Positions 8,589-17,678 are shown, counted from the stretch's first letter. The stretch is 20,524 nucleotides of DNA from Ophiothrix spiculata (GCA_000969725.1 JXSR01S002658.1), one strand, 5' to 3'. Notes: generated from the sequence alone by a model not told the origin. Program-made: numbers and translations.

Positions 8589-8961
8589 GTAGGTACTGGA
8601 AAGGTAAACCAAAAGCTGGTTACAGAGTTTTGTTTTATTGAAAATTTTTCAAAAATTCAAATTTCCATATTCTGAATCAAGACTGAAAATGAAATCAAAT
8701 GAAAATCAACAAAGTTAATTTTGATACTTCATAATTAATAAAGATCCTTGGATTTTGTAAAGAATATGTGCCTCATACCAAAAGCAATCAGTTTACGGCT
8801 GCTATTATAATGACATGTGTAACTTTCAATGACTGAAGAAAAATATGAGCATTTTTGTTGTTGTGCTTTCTCCAATTTGATTGCGGAAAATTGGGAGTCT
8901 TTAAATAAAGTGATTAGAACACAAACCTTGTAACTTATTTTGTTTCTCTCACTAATTACAG
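8589..8961 (+). other. Intron 4 (373 bp)
   Basis: Donor GTAGGT, acceptor CTAATTACAG, phase 1. AT-rich, with no repeat element that I can see. It is the shortest intron in the window. Confidence 0.9.
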
Positions 8962-9087
8962 GACCTAACTCCATAGCCAAATGCAACATAGACCATAATG
9001 CCGACGGCACCTACACAGTTACCTATGTGCCCGTGGAAGTTGGTACCTACACAGTGAAAGTCATGTGGAATGACAGGCACATCACAG
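8962..9087 (+). CDS. FLN: Filamin exon 5: C-terminal half of a repeat
   Basis: Encodes PNSIAKCNIDHNADGTYTVT, then YVPVEVGTYTVKVMWNDRHI. This is strand D to G of a filamin repeat with textbook motifs: G-P after the C strand, N-x-D-G-T-Y-x-V-x-Y-x-P, E-x-G-x-Y-x-V-x-V and W-x-x-x-x-I-x-G. The acceptor is ATTACAG before 8962 and the donor CACAG|GTAAGA at 9087/9088. Phase 1 at both ends. Together with exon 6 the final glycine joins to SPFHPRV, giving the standard I-T-G-S-P-F linker. This is the clearest single piece of evidence for the family assignment. Confidence 0.97.
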
Positions 9088-9980
9088 GTAAGAATCTTGC
9101 TGTGTATTGGATTATAACAACTCGTCTGCCAAATGAAACACAGACAGGGGCAGATATAGGTGGGGCATACCTCTACTATTTTGCAAGCAGTGTATGACTT
9201 TAAAGGGGATGCCCATGACTTTCCAAAATTTTAAAAAGTCTACAGAATCACAAATGTGACCCATCATATCGAAAGGTACCTTAATACCGGCATAGCAAAT
9301 TACGAGATACGGGCCTGAGCATTGAAGCTGAGCATATATAGTCAAAAATCACGTCCAAGGTCGAATTTCTAATTTCATCAGAAACGTTACCTTTGAAGTG
9401 TATTCTATCATATTAATCAGGTTCCAACATCCAAAACATTTAAAAAATGTGATAAAAACCAAGATAAAAATCGTCTCTCCATTCAAGTTTTACTCAGTAC
9501 AAAAACTTTAAACTCTGTTTTCTCAGAACTATAGTTTTCTGAATCAGCCCGATGCCTTTTACCAATTTGGATGTAACTTTGCAATAAACGTCTAATAACC
9601 AAAAGCAAGGTGTCATTTTAAAGCTTAAAATATAATCTTTCAGATGAGACCAAAAAATCAATTTACATTTTGGGACCCACAAATTTTACCTACTGAATAG
9701 TACAAGCACATTTAAAAGTCAAATCAACATCATTCATTCGAAAATGAGTATATTCAACCCGTTTTACTCTCAGTAATGCATTTGTCTCCCTTTCCCAACT
9801 TATACCAAGTTATACCCCTTTAGTATAGTATTTCATTAACTCTTGGACAATTATGGGACATATTTCTCTTATTTGGAGTTTTTCACCTCAAATAGAGTTC
9901 ATTTATATTGGATCTCATCCGGGACGTTGAATAGTATACCAAGAATTTGACCTGGTTTATTATCATGACTTTGTTTACAG
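9088..9980 (+). other. Intron 5 (893 bp)
   Basis: Donor GTAAGA, acceptor TTGTTTACAG, phase 1. AT-rich. AAAGGGGAT near 9203 and ACCCCTTTA near 9815 are weakly inverted, but I do not see convincing element ends. No other feature. Confidence 0.85.
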
Positions 9981-10127
9981 GAAGTCCCTTCCATCCGCGT
10001 GTGACAGATTCCCGCAAGGTGCGCATGATGGGCGGAGTGCCTCCCGGGACTGACGTTGAGGGAATCATCAGAGTGGACGTTGGCAAGACATATTCTCTTG
10101 ATACTGAGACTGTGGAGGCGGGACCAG
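9981..10127 (+). CDS. FLN: Filamin exon 6: repeat linker and strands A-B
   Basis: Encodes GSPFHPRVTDSRKVRMMGG (the S-P-F linker closing the previous repeat, then strand A), followed by VPPGTDVEGIIRVDVGKTYS and LDTETVEAGPG, the B strand ending with the conserved E-A-G-P-G turn. The acceptor is GTTTACAG before 9981 and the donor ACCAG|GTAAAG at 10127/10128. Phase 1 at both ends. The segment between strand A and the B strand is longer and less typical than in the preceding repeats, with no G-x-G-L motif. The boundary at A-G-P-G is the same place where exons 8 and 9 end, so the gene uses a recurrent exon border within its repeats. Confidence 0.94.
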
Positions 10128-10866
10128 GTAAAGTATCAATGATTGGTTTAAATTTGCAAACATGGTTATTATTATCTAAAATGTCGCAGGTAGAGGACCA
10201 TTTTAACGATACATAACATATGTTTGAAAAATCAGGTTAAAAAGACCATTCATTTCTGAGTGGTATATAAAATTGTGTTTTTGAAAATGATACTATTTTA
10301 GGGCTTTCCTCAACTTGTTAAAATGATTTTAAATCATGTGAATGATCCTTTTTTTAACTGATAAACTTGTCCAAAAATAGGCTTTTACAAGGTATGTTTT
10401 TAGTGCTGTGGACGTTTTATCCATTTCCTAATTATCTCTTAATTTGATTAATGCAGTATTTAATACTTCTAAATTTGTTACGTGCCATCTGATTTATCAC
10501 CACAATGTTTGGATTGGTGCTTTTTGCTTTGCACCACGATTAAGGCCACAAAATAGTCGTATTGCCCTATGGGTAAAATTTAAAGTCAGGTCCGTCAGTT
10601 GGTTGGGATTCTTTTCTTTTTTTTACTTTTCCTGAAGGAGATTTTGACCTTTGAAATTTCTAAAAACAATGCATGTTGTAGTCATATGACAACATTGCAA
10701 GATCATATTTCTGACATGACACCAAAGATTTGTTAATTTCACACATTGTGAGTTTCTGTGCTAGAAACAGTGGGTTTAATAGAAAAATATTGTATAATAT
10801 AATCCATGTCATGGTATGAGTCAGAAACAACTCTCCAGCCATTCATATACTATTTATTGTTTGCAG
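10128..10866 (+). other. Intron 6 (739 bp)
   Basis: Donor GTAAAG, acceptor TTGTTTGCAG, phase 1. AT-rich, with no recognisable repeat or RNA gene. Confidence 0.85.
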
Positions 10867-10974
10867 GGAAGCTGACTGCGACCGTCAAGACGCCTAGTGG
10901 CAAGAAAGAAGCAGTCCCGATAGAAACACAAGCTGATGGCAGAGCTACTCTCAATTTCATCGTGAAAGAAGAAG
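10867..10974 (+). CDS. FLN: Filamin exon 7: strands C-E of a repeat
   Basis: Short exon encoding GKLTATVKTPSGKKEAVPIE, then TQADGRATLNFIVKEEG. This is the C strand (K-L-T-x-x-V-x-x-P-S-G), the P-V/I strand and the D-G-x-x-x-x-x-F segment before the E-E-G turn. The acceptor is TTTGCAG before 10867 and the donor GAAG|GTACCA at 10974/10975; the donor is weaker at +4 to +6 than the others. Phase 1 at both ends. It must be followed by exon 8 (GEHLLFIFFADTPIKGSPF) to close the repeat, and that join reads naturally as E-E-G-E-H. Confidence 0.94.
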
Positions 10975-11285
10975 GTACCACAACTGGTTTTCATCATAAA
11001 AAAATCCCCAAACAAATCCCTTTTCTTCCTCAATATGGATAGTATTTTGAGATCCAATCCTTGAGTTAGACCTGAAACCAGAAGTTTGAAAAAAATGTAG
11101 ACCCGTTTTTAGCCTTTTTTTAAAAGTTTTTACTTATACATCTCTGAAACTTCTGTTTTGAACTAAATATTAAGGTTTTGAGGAGTTTGGGGAGTTCTTT
11201 TGAAGTTTTTTTGTTAAATTTTGGAAGTTTTTGACAGTCATTGACAAATTGTCAACAATACATTGCATCAGTTTGTAGTACTTAC

Positions 11286-11508
11286 TGGTCATCGAAAAAC
11301 AAGACTTCAGTGTACATGATGGGGTTGGAATACATTCCCACAGACCCAGCAACGAGCCCTGGCAGCATGAAGCACCGCTCCCTGGGCGAGAGGTCTTGTA
11401 ATCAGCTGGGTTAGAGGCTGTTGGACAGGTGGTGTAGGACAAGGCACTGAAGTCAGGGCTAATTACAGCCACGATTGCCAGGAAGCTTATAAATAATACC
11501 GCAATCAT
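11286..11508 (-). CDS. Candidate first coding exon of a nested secreted cysteine-rich peptide gene
   Basis: Read on the minus strand, ATG at 11508 opens a frame of 74 codons with no stop up to a consensus donor, ATGACCA|GTAAGTACT, at 11286/11285 (phase 1). The first 24 residues (MIAVLFISFLAIVAVISPDF and SALS) look like a signal peptide: a strongly hydrophobic core with small residues before a likely cleavage site. The remaining 50 residues hold six cysteines spaced C-x19-CC-x9-C-x5-C-x4-C, with Ser, Pro and Gly rich loops. Codon third positions are richer in G/C than the surrounding intron. A TATAAATG sequence on the same strand at 11570-11563 lies about 55-60 bp upstream. I do not recognise the family, and the following exon was not found. 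It could be a chance frame, but composition, signal, donor and cysteines together favour a real exon. Confidence 0.5.
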
Positions 11509-11562
11509 CACATGTTCAAGTAAAGAATGCAAACAAGACGAAAATGATTTATTTTTGGCTAA

Positions 11563-11570
11563 CATTTATA
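11563..11570 (-). promoter_or_regulatory. Possible TATA box of the nested antisense gene
   Basis: GGTATAAATG on the minus strand, about 55-60 bp before the proposed ATG at 11508, a distance that would allow a short 5' leader. The sequence is AT-rich, so chance occurrence is quite possible. Confidence 0.3.
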
Positions 11571-11672
11571 CCATTTTAATCATGAAATTCAGGTTAAATA
11601 AACTCTGCTGAAATGTAAACATTGCAGTGAGACTATACACAAGCATTGATTTGTATGAATGAAAACCGACGT

Positions 11673-12125
11673 AAGGTCATATTCCTTTTATCCGTTTGTG
11701 GTGCGTTTTGCTCTGTAAGGGTACTTAATTTAAAGCACATTGATTGGTATCAGGTTGAAGTTGAGATTCATTTTTTGGCTGTCCGTTTTCAATGCGGTTC
11801 CTCATGTGGTGCGTTTTGAATCAATATAATGGTTTTCAGCGAGAGTGATTCCTTTTATCCGGTCCATTTGCGGTGCGTCTATCCGGAAACGCCAGCGTTT
11901 ACTTGAATCGGTCCCTGAAGCGATTCATCCGTTTTGAATGCGTTTTGGTCGTGCAGAAACTTTTCAAACAGAGAAGATGATGAAATGGGTTCCATTGAAA
12001 ACAGACGAACAAAATTGAATCTCAGCTTCAACCTGAACCTGATACTATTCAGCTCCATTCAATCGTGTGCTTTCAGTTATACCACAAAACGCACCGCAAC
12101 CGCACCGCAAAAGGATAAAAGGACC
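11673..12125. mobile_element. Foldback element related to 7667-8016
   Basis: The left end (AAGGTCATATTCCTTTTATCC, shortened: CCTTTTATCCGTTTGTGG, then TGCGTTTTGCTCTGTAAGGG) closely matches the left end of the element at 7667. The right end GGATAAAAGGACCTGA is its inverted counterpart. The motif GTGGTGCGTTTTG or its complement recurs at least five times inside, for example near 11699, 11806 and, inverted, 12082. A TTAA duplication is not evident here, so the ends may have decayed. Confidence 0.65.
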
Positions 12126-12774
12126 TGATGCATGACATCATAAAATTTCACATGGTGAAAATGCCACTGCGTAGCGAGAGAGGCGATGATGAGAAATGAG
12201 ACACAAAATTTAACATTATAAAGAGTTCAATTTGAAAAAAAGTCTTGTATAAATGGAGAATAAATTAACCAATGCTTACAAGTAGACCCTTCACTTTTAG
12301 ATCAGTTCTGGATTTTCTGGTATCATGAGATACAATTACCAACATTGTAAATATAACACAGCAAATTTCAGTGCGACATGTTTAGCACAGTACATTACTT
12401 GAGAATGGGAAACCAATTTTTTTTTTTTTATATTTTTGTCACCAATTAGCAAAAGCTTATCTACAATCTGCAAAAAATATTGTTCACAAAGCTCTGTCAA
12501 CACCAGCCTTATAACCCTTTCGATCCTTAATTGCAATATAGATGTACATTGCCCATACTGAATTAATTTACACTCAATACGAATTGGAACGCCTGAGCGT
12601 TCTCTTGTAAGCTCCTTTGGAAACGCTCAGTCGTTCTATCAGATCAAAAGGGTTATCGCACCATTACATACATGGTGCATGCATTTATTTTTGCCCTAGA
12701 CAAATTGAGTGCACAAATAAAAGTAGCTCAAAATTATTCACTTACAAGATATTATGTGGTCATTTCCTTCTCAG

Positions 12775-12960
12775 GGGAGCATCTTCTGTTTATCTTCTTT
12801 GCCGACACACCCATCAAGGGCTCACCATTCCGTCTCATCGCCAAACCAAGAGTCCTCCCGGTGGACCATAATAAAGTGACCGTGTTGGGTGAAGGCACTA
12901 GAATGGCCAAAGTCTACAGGCAGAGTGAGTTTACCATGGATGGATCCCTTGCTGGACCAG
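12775..12960 (+). CDS. FLN: Filamin exon 8: end of a repeat, linker, and first half of the next repeat
   Basis: Encodes GEHLLFIFFADTPIKGSPF, the F/G strands and S-P-F linker closing the repeat of exons 6-7, then RLIAKPRVLPVDHNKVTVLG (strand A) and EFTMDGSLAGPG (strand B to the A-G-P-G turn). The acceptor is CCTTCTCAG before 12775 and the donor ACCAG|GTAAGG at 12960/12961. Phase 1 at both ends. It should be followed by an exon encoding strands C onward, but none is visible before exon 9. Its last 34 residues align without gaps to the end of exon 9, with 16 identities, and its last 97 bases have a decayed copy immediately downstream in the intron. Confidence 0.95.
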
Positions 12961-13040
12961 GTAAGGCTTGACTGACCAACCCCTGCCACCTTTGGGTGGT
13001 GATTATATGGATGAGGTGGAGTGGGTGGATACTTTATGTT

Positions 13041-13832
13041 GACAATTAAGTGACCGTGTTCGTTGAAAAATGGCCAAATTCTATTGGCAGAGTAAGTTAA
13101 GGCTGGGGTAGACCTTCAACTAGCATGAATGATTTCTGTACTCTAACTCTCAAACTAATTGTACAAACCATATAAAAGTATACATTTTTAGATGTGGACT
13201 TTTACCCTGAACATATTGGTGATATCTGTTTTTGACCAAAAATGTCAATTTTGGCAAAAAATGCCAAAAAGCTTATTTTTACCCCCTAAATTTCTGGAAA
13301 GCCTAACTAATATTTGCATCGGTGAAATTTTGAACTTAGAAACAAATGTCTAGAAAGGGTTTTCTTAAATTTTTGATTTTTGTCTTATGTTTTGAATGAT
13401 TGCCAAAAATTGCCATTTTGGTAACAGCAGTAGGATTTTTTACATTTTTTGACCTATTTTTGGCATTTATTAAAAAACCTATGATAAAAATCAAAAATTT
13501 GAGAAAACCATTCCTAGACATTTATTTCTAGATTCCAAAAAGCAAAAATGTTCAACATTTCACAAATGCAAGTTTTAGTTAAGCTTTCCAGAATTGTTTT
13601 GGGCAAAAAATATGGTTTTCGACATTTTTTGCCAAAATTGACATTTTTGGTCAAAAACTGATATCATCATCATCATGTTCAGGGTAAAAAAACACTTCTA
13701 AAATGTATACTTTTATATAGTTTATGCAATTAGTTATAGAGTTAAGAGTACAAAAATGGTTAATGGTATTTAAAGGTCCACCCCAGCCTTAACTAAACTA
13801 TGAGCGGGTCTCTTGCTGGGCTAAGTAAGAAC
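13041..13832 (+). pseudogene. Decayed partial copy of exon 8, split by a TTAA element
   Basis: 13041-13096 (blocks AAGTGACCGTGTT, AATGGCCAAA and GGCAGAGTAAG) matches exon 8 from about 12864. After the inserted element, 13797-13832 (GGGTCTCTTGCTGGGCTAAG) continues with the rest of exon 8 and its donor region. The copy has an in-frame TAA (AAT TAA GTG), a 9-base deletion and a damaged donor, so it is not usable. It starts about 180 bp downstream of the matching point in exon 8, consistent with a local tandem duplication. Confidence 0.85.
13101..13788. mobile_element. TTAA-bounded long foldback element inserted in the exon 8 copy
   Basis: Flanked by TTAA at 13097-13100 and 13789-13792. The ends GGCTGGGGTAGACCTT and AAGGTCCACCCCAGCC are inverted. 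The symmetry continues for nearly the full length: paired blocks include TATAAAAGTATACATTTT, TTTTTGACCAAAAATGTCAA, TTCTGGAAAGC and CAAATTTTTGATTTTT, giving arms of about 300 bp. The flanking exon copy supplies the empty-site alignment (GCAGAGTAAG, then TTAA, then CTAAACTATGAG), which confirms an insertion at a single TTAA. No coding capacity. Confidence 0.88.
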
Positions 13833-13877
13833 TCCTTTGGTGCCACTCCCAAGGATCCAATGTCATCAAAAGTCTTA

Positions 13878-14117
13878 GGTCCGTATGTTCAAAAGAGGTT
13901 TAAGAGTTAGACTAGGTTCAAAGTTAGATCTGGTTTAAGTCAAATTTTGCTTCACAGCGAAATATATTTTCCCTGACCAACTTTGTCATTTCTTGTGATG
14001 CTTGTAGGACAAGTAGCTGAATCTTTAATTTTAAAAGTTGTTGCAGTCCTTTTTTTGCAGTAGTAATTTTGACTTAGACCCGGTCTAAATCTGAAACCTC
14101 TTTTGTGTATACGGACC
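13878..14117. mobile_element. Inverted-repeat element, GGTCCGTA ends, 240 bp
   Basis: The left end GGTCCGTATG, then CAAAAGAGGTTT, then AGATCTGGTTTAAGTCAAA pairs with the right end TTTGACTTAGACCCGGTCTAA, shortened here to its blocks AAACCTCTTTTG and TACGGACC. Flanked by TTA at 13875-13877 and 14118-14120; the right flank is TTAA and the left TTAG, so a decayed TTAA duplication is possible. Confidence 0.75.
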
Positions 14118-14444
14118 TTAAGGTTTCGAACTCTTTAATTGAAGGTTTTGGTTCTTCAATTTTAAAGAAAATTCTAAAATTTTAAGTTATAAAGAATCAC
14201 AAATTGATCCAAAAGTTAAGCTCTTTAAAGAGCTAAGAATACTAGAAAGAACAGAAAGAAAGAACCCTTGTCTTTGAGCCCAGACTTGAATCTTTTCGAA
14301 GCGACTTTTGAATTTATTTATCTGACTGATTGTTACATATTACTTTGTAATTTTTCTTAAACATTGTGGTTATTTTTTCCAGAGAAATCATACTTTCATC
14401 GAAAATCAAAACAAATTTCCATGCTGTATAAATTTTGTTTTTAG

Positions 14445-14623
14445 CAGGGGTGTGATTCTTCAGGATTTTTGGTGTAGATTTCAGGATTTTTTTGTTCAAA
14501 ATTTCAGCAATTTTATTTGTTTTCAGCTCGATACAGGGTATTTTAACCAATTTTATGTTGTTGTTTTTTCAAAATTTTCAACTGAACCAGGATATTTTTT
14601 CCAAAACCCCAATCACATCCCTG
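14445..14623. mobile_element. CAGGGGTGTGA inverted-repeat element, copy A
   Basis: Left end CAGGGGTGTGATTC, right end AATCACATCCCTG. The identical hexamer TTTTAG lies directly outside both ends (14439-14444 and 14624-14629) and may be a target duplication. The interior is T-rich with CAGGATTTTT repeats. The same family occurs at 16215-16367. Confidence 0.7.
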
Positions 14624-14828
14624 TTTTAGGACAAATGAAAGAGAATCTCATAAAGGGTTATGGCCATTTCAAATCTGTAGTTCATTGCTCTGTCATTTTG
14701 TTTTACATTTCTTAATTTTGCTTCCATTTTTCTAAATTTCCCCTTGTTGTGAGTTTAGTTAGATTTGTTTGAATACCCGAATTCTAGACTTACATTTGAT
14801 TACATTTGAGATTAGACCAATATCTTAA

Positions 14829-15391
14829 CACTAACGTGCATAAGGTGTTTTAGAATCCTGTTAGTGCACAAGGGAGTGGGTCCATATGGACCCTGGATTT
14901 TGATTGCTTTAAAAACAATGTTCTCCATATTATTTATCTTAAAAACTGTACACAGTGATACATCAACTCAATTAAAATCTTATGAAACAAAAAAATTAAC
15001 AATCCGTCTTTCTGTTTCAAAATTGCGGCCGGATTTCTAATTCGTATCAATTTTTTATTTTGAAAAAAATCTGCCTTCCCAAAGGATAATAATAGCTCAT
15101 AATAGCAGATTATAATTACAAATACTTTGCTGAAATAAAAACTTAAGAAAGTTGTTTCGTTTCGGTTTTAGGGACAAAACAAAATTTGAACAGCGCCATA
15201 ATTTTACCAGTTTATGCTAATTATCTCAAAAACAACGCGAACGATTTGAATTTTCTTTGCACCAAAACATGCGCAACCCCTACCTTGACAATTACATAAA
15301 ACAGCTTTATCGGGTTATGTTGCGTTTTCGCGTTTCGCGCCAAAAATCAAAATCCATGGTCCATATGGACTCCCCCTTATGCACTTACGTG
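14829..15391. mobile_element. TTAA-bounded inverted-repeat element, 563 bp
   Basis: Flanked by TTAA at 14825-14828 and 15392-15395. The left blocks GTGCATAAGG, GGGTCCATATGGACC and GGATTTTGATT have complements in the same order at the right end (CAAAATCCATGGTCCATATG, then TCCCCCTTATGCAC). The left end carries an extra internal duplication of GTGCATAAGG (as GTGCACAAGG). GGTCCATATGGACC is itself a 14-bp palindrome. No coding capacity. Confidence 0.8.
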
Positions 15392-15470
15392 TTAAATGCC
15401 TGAAATTGACTAACCCTAAATCCAAAAAATCAGGAGAAAAAAGGATTGTGTAATATGTAGATTAATTTGA

Positions 15471-15815
15471 AAGCAATACTATAAAGTGTTAAAAGCGCCC
15501 CTGTCACTCATGACTTTTGATTTTTTCAGCTTATGAGTTTAATTGTTTTTGGTAGATATTAATACCTCCAAATGATTTGGCTTAAATATACTTACTTTTT
15601 CTGTTATGGCCATTTGTTGAATTAAATTTGGGATCCCGAATCTAATTCTACATGTATTGGTATAGGAAAGCACGCATGTGCTCTTTATCCATTTTCCGGT
15701 GGCAAAACAAGTTCTTGACAAAATACAATTGAAAACACTATTAGATAGTCACAATCCTTCATTTTAGCCTGTGTTTACTCAAAACCATTTTTGATCAAAA
15801 TCTTATAGTATTGCT
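15471..15815 (+). mobile_element. TTAA-type inverted-repeat element, copy 2 of the 3933 family (345 bp)
   Basis: Flanked by TTGA (15467-15470, one mismatch) and TTAA (15816-15819), with ends AAGCAATACTATAA and TTATAGTATTGCTT. Homologous over its full length and in the same orientation to 3933-4280, for example CTGTCACYCATGACTT, TTTTTGGTAGATATTAATACC split around position 15550, and GCATGTGCT near 15675. Confidence 0.8.
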
Positions 15816-15941
15816 TTAACTTGTAAAGTATCTGTATTGGACGTACTGCATTTGTTTTATATTCCATTTTGCTTATTCTCTGATTTCAATTTTTATTCCA
15901 GAATTTGAGTCATGCTATTTTGTGCTTTCCATCTTGCTTAA

Positions 15942-16529
15942 GGTGTCTGGTCCATGATAGATCTGATATTGAAATTTGCTAGTAAAAATCAGCATGAATG
16001 ATGGCTTATTGTTGTAGAACCGATTTTTTGAATAATAATTTGGGTCACCGGATTCGTTTTTGCATATGAGTCAGTTTAAACATACCATTTTTGGGAAAAA
16101 TTAGTACAGGGGTCTATGCGAAAAGAGACATATTTAGTGTTGCTTCCAATTGAAATTTGGTGTCAGTTTTTTCACAAAATGTGCGCAATAGTATGTTCTT
16201 TAAATTAACAAAATCAGGGGTGTGAGAGTTCAGCTTTTTAGCTGATTTTATTTTTTTTAATGTCTTCAAAAGAGTCCTAATTTGAGCTTTTTCTTTCATT
16301 TTCAGCCTGTTTGGGGCATTTTGACACTATTTCAGCCTCTTTTTATCACATGACTATCACACCCCTGAAAATAAAAGTGGAGTTCATCGACCTATTTTTC
16401 ACAAAAAATGAGAAAATGTGACAATTTTTTGGCTTCAAAACACCACTCTGCGTATACTGTGCATGCATGCTTGTTGTTGCACTTGTGAAATCAAAATAAG
16501 TTTGTACCAGTGCTTGTAGACCAGACACC
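15942..16529. mobile_element. TTAA-bounded element with GGTGTCTGGTC ends, 588 bp
   Basis: The 15-bp sequence TTAAGGTGTCTGGTC at 15938 is the perfect reverse complement of GACCAGACACCTTAA ending at 16533. The interior is not symmetrical. It contains a block related to the 2.15-kb intron 1 element (GGTCACCGGATTCG) and a nested CAGGGGTGTGA element at 16215-16367. Confidence 0.82.
16215..16367. mobile_element. CAGGGGTGTGA inverted-repeat element, copy B, nested
   Basis: Left end CAGGGGTGTGAGAGTTCAG, right end TATCACACCCCTG. AAAAT lies directly outside both ends (16210-16214 and 16368-16372). It sits inside the element 15942-16529 and so arrived later. Confidence 0.75.
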
Positions 16530-16944
16530 TTAATTCTATTTAACAGCTTCTGCATTCCATTATTAACACATCATGCCAATGTATCATTTTAAATTCTGGC
16601 CTCCTTTAGTCGCTAGACTATTTATCAGTCTACGTCCGACAGATAATATTTCCCAATGCGGCAACATATTGCCTGGCCAGGCAACATCATATTTCCCATA
16701 TTTGTCAACAGTGTCGAATTCAACAATCTTACCCTAAATTACTCCCCAGCAACTAAATGAAAATTCAGTTGCTACTCGGATTTGTATTTAAACTAAATAC
16801 ACATTCAAATATTTGTAAATAATACACTAATAAAAAAGATATATTGTGACATTTGTTGATAATGTGCTGAAAACCAAACAAATAACAAATGGATAATTTG
16901 AAAGTTACACCAGTGCAAATTCATCATGTGACAGGCAGACATGA

Positions 16945-17462
16945 ATAATCCGGGAGGGGGGGGGGACTGCTCAAGATGGCAATTGGTACTCGTGCTCATC
17001 ATAAAAAATGGTGTGAAAGGGTCTGATTTTGTACCACAGGTGATGCCCATGTTTTGGGGAAAAGGGGTAGTTTTCAGCATAATTTACGCCATTTAGGGTT
17101 CTAAATTCAGGCTACCTTTGCCGCCAAGGGTCACTTTTCACTTAGAGTTGCTCAGATGAGTATTGTACTGTACATGTTTTGACTAAAAAGTTCTTAAAAC
17201 AAGAGAAAATAAATATTGACTTCATGTAAATGAATGAAAAACTTCAATTGTATACTCTTTGATACCTAATTTGTTAGCAAATGGTAATTACAAAGTTACG
17301 CCATTTAGGGTGTGATTTTCAAAATCTTGAAAATCTGACCTTATGCCATTTAGGGGTGCAATTTGCTATCAAACATTACGCCATTTAGGGTCCCAATTTT
17401 GAGGTGCTCTGACGAGCATGAGTACCACTTTGTTTTTGGAGCAGTCCCACTGGGTGAATAAT
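16945..17462. mobile_element. Inverted-repeat element of the 'CTCATCAGA' family, copy 2
   Basis: The left blocks GGGACTGCTC, GGTACTCGTGCTCATCA pair with the right blocks TGACGAGCATGAGTACC and GAGCAGTCCC. Four units of TTACGCCATTTAGGGT type lie inside, at 17084, 17296, 17341 (one mismatch) and 17376. Related in the same orientation to the element at 4701-5190. The left end includes a long G-run (about 16953-16965). Ends are approximate. Confidence 0.7.
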
Positions 17463-17678
17463 ACTGAATTGAAGCAACGCTATGCCTATGACACCTGAGT
17501 ACTTGCCATTTTCATTAACTAAAACTAACAATGTAGAGCTACTGAAAACTGCCTTCAGATTGTCTCCAGCTACTAACAAAACATATATCATAATATTATG
17601 AAACTGATGTTAATTATTAACAAAACCTAACTCATACAAATCTAAGCACAATCTTATTTAAAATATTATAAGTGACCA

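Larger units (their letters stand above)
10975..12774 (+). other. Intron 7 (1.8 kb)
   Basis: Donor GTACCA, acceptor CCTTCTCAG, phase 1. It contains a candidate antisense exon of a secreted peptide gene (11286-11508), a foldback element (11673-12125), an A/T-rich stretch with a long T run at about 12417-12430, and near 12590-12650 GAACGCCTGAGCGTTC and AAACGCTCAGTCGTTC, a small locally palindromic cluster around the motif ACGCTCAG. Confidence 0.8.

Noticed and set aside
9203-9825. An inverted-repeat element in intron 5 with AAAGGGG ends
   Set aside because: The match is only about 8 to 10 bases and does not extend; no flanking duplication is seen.
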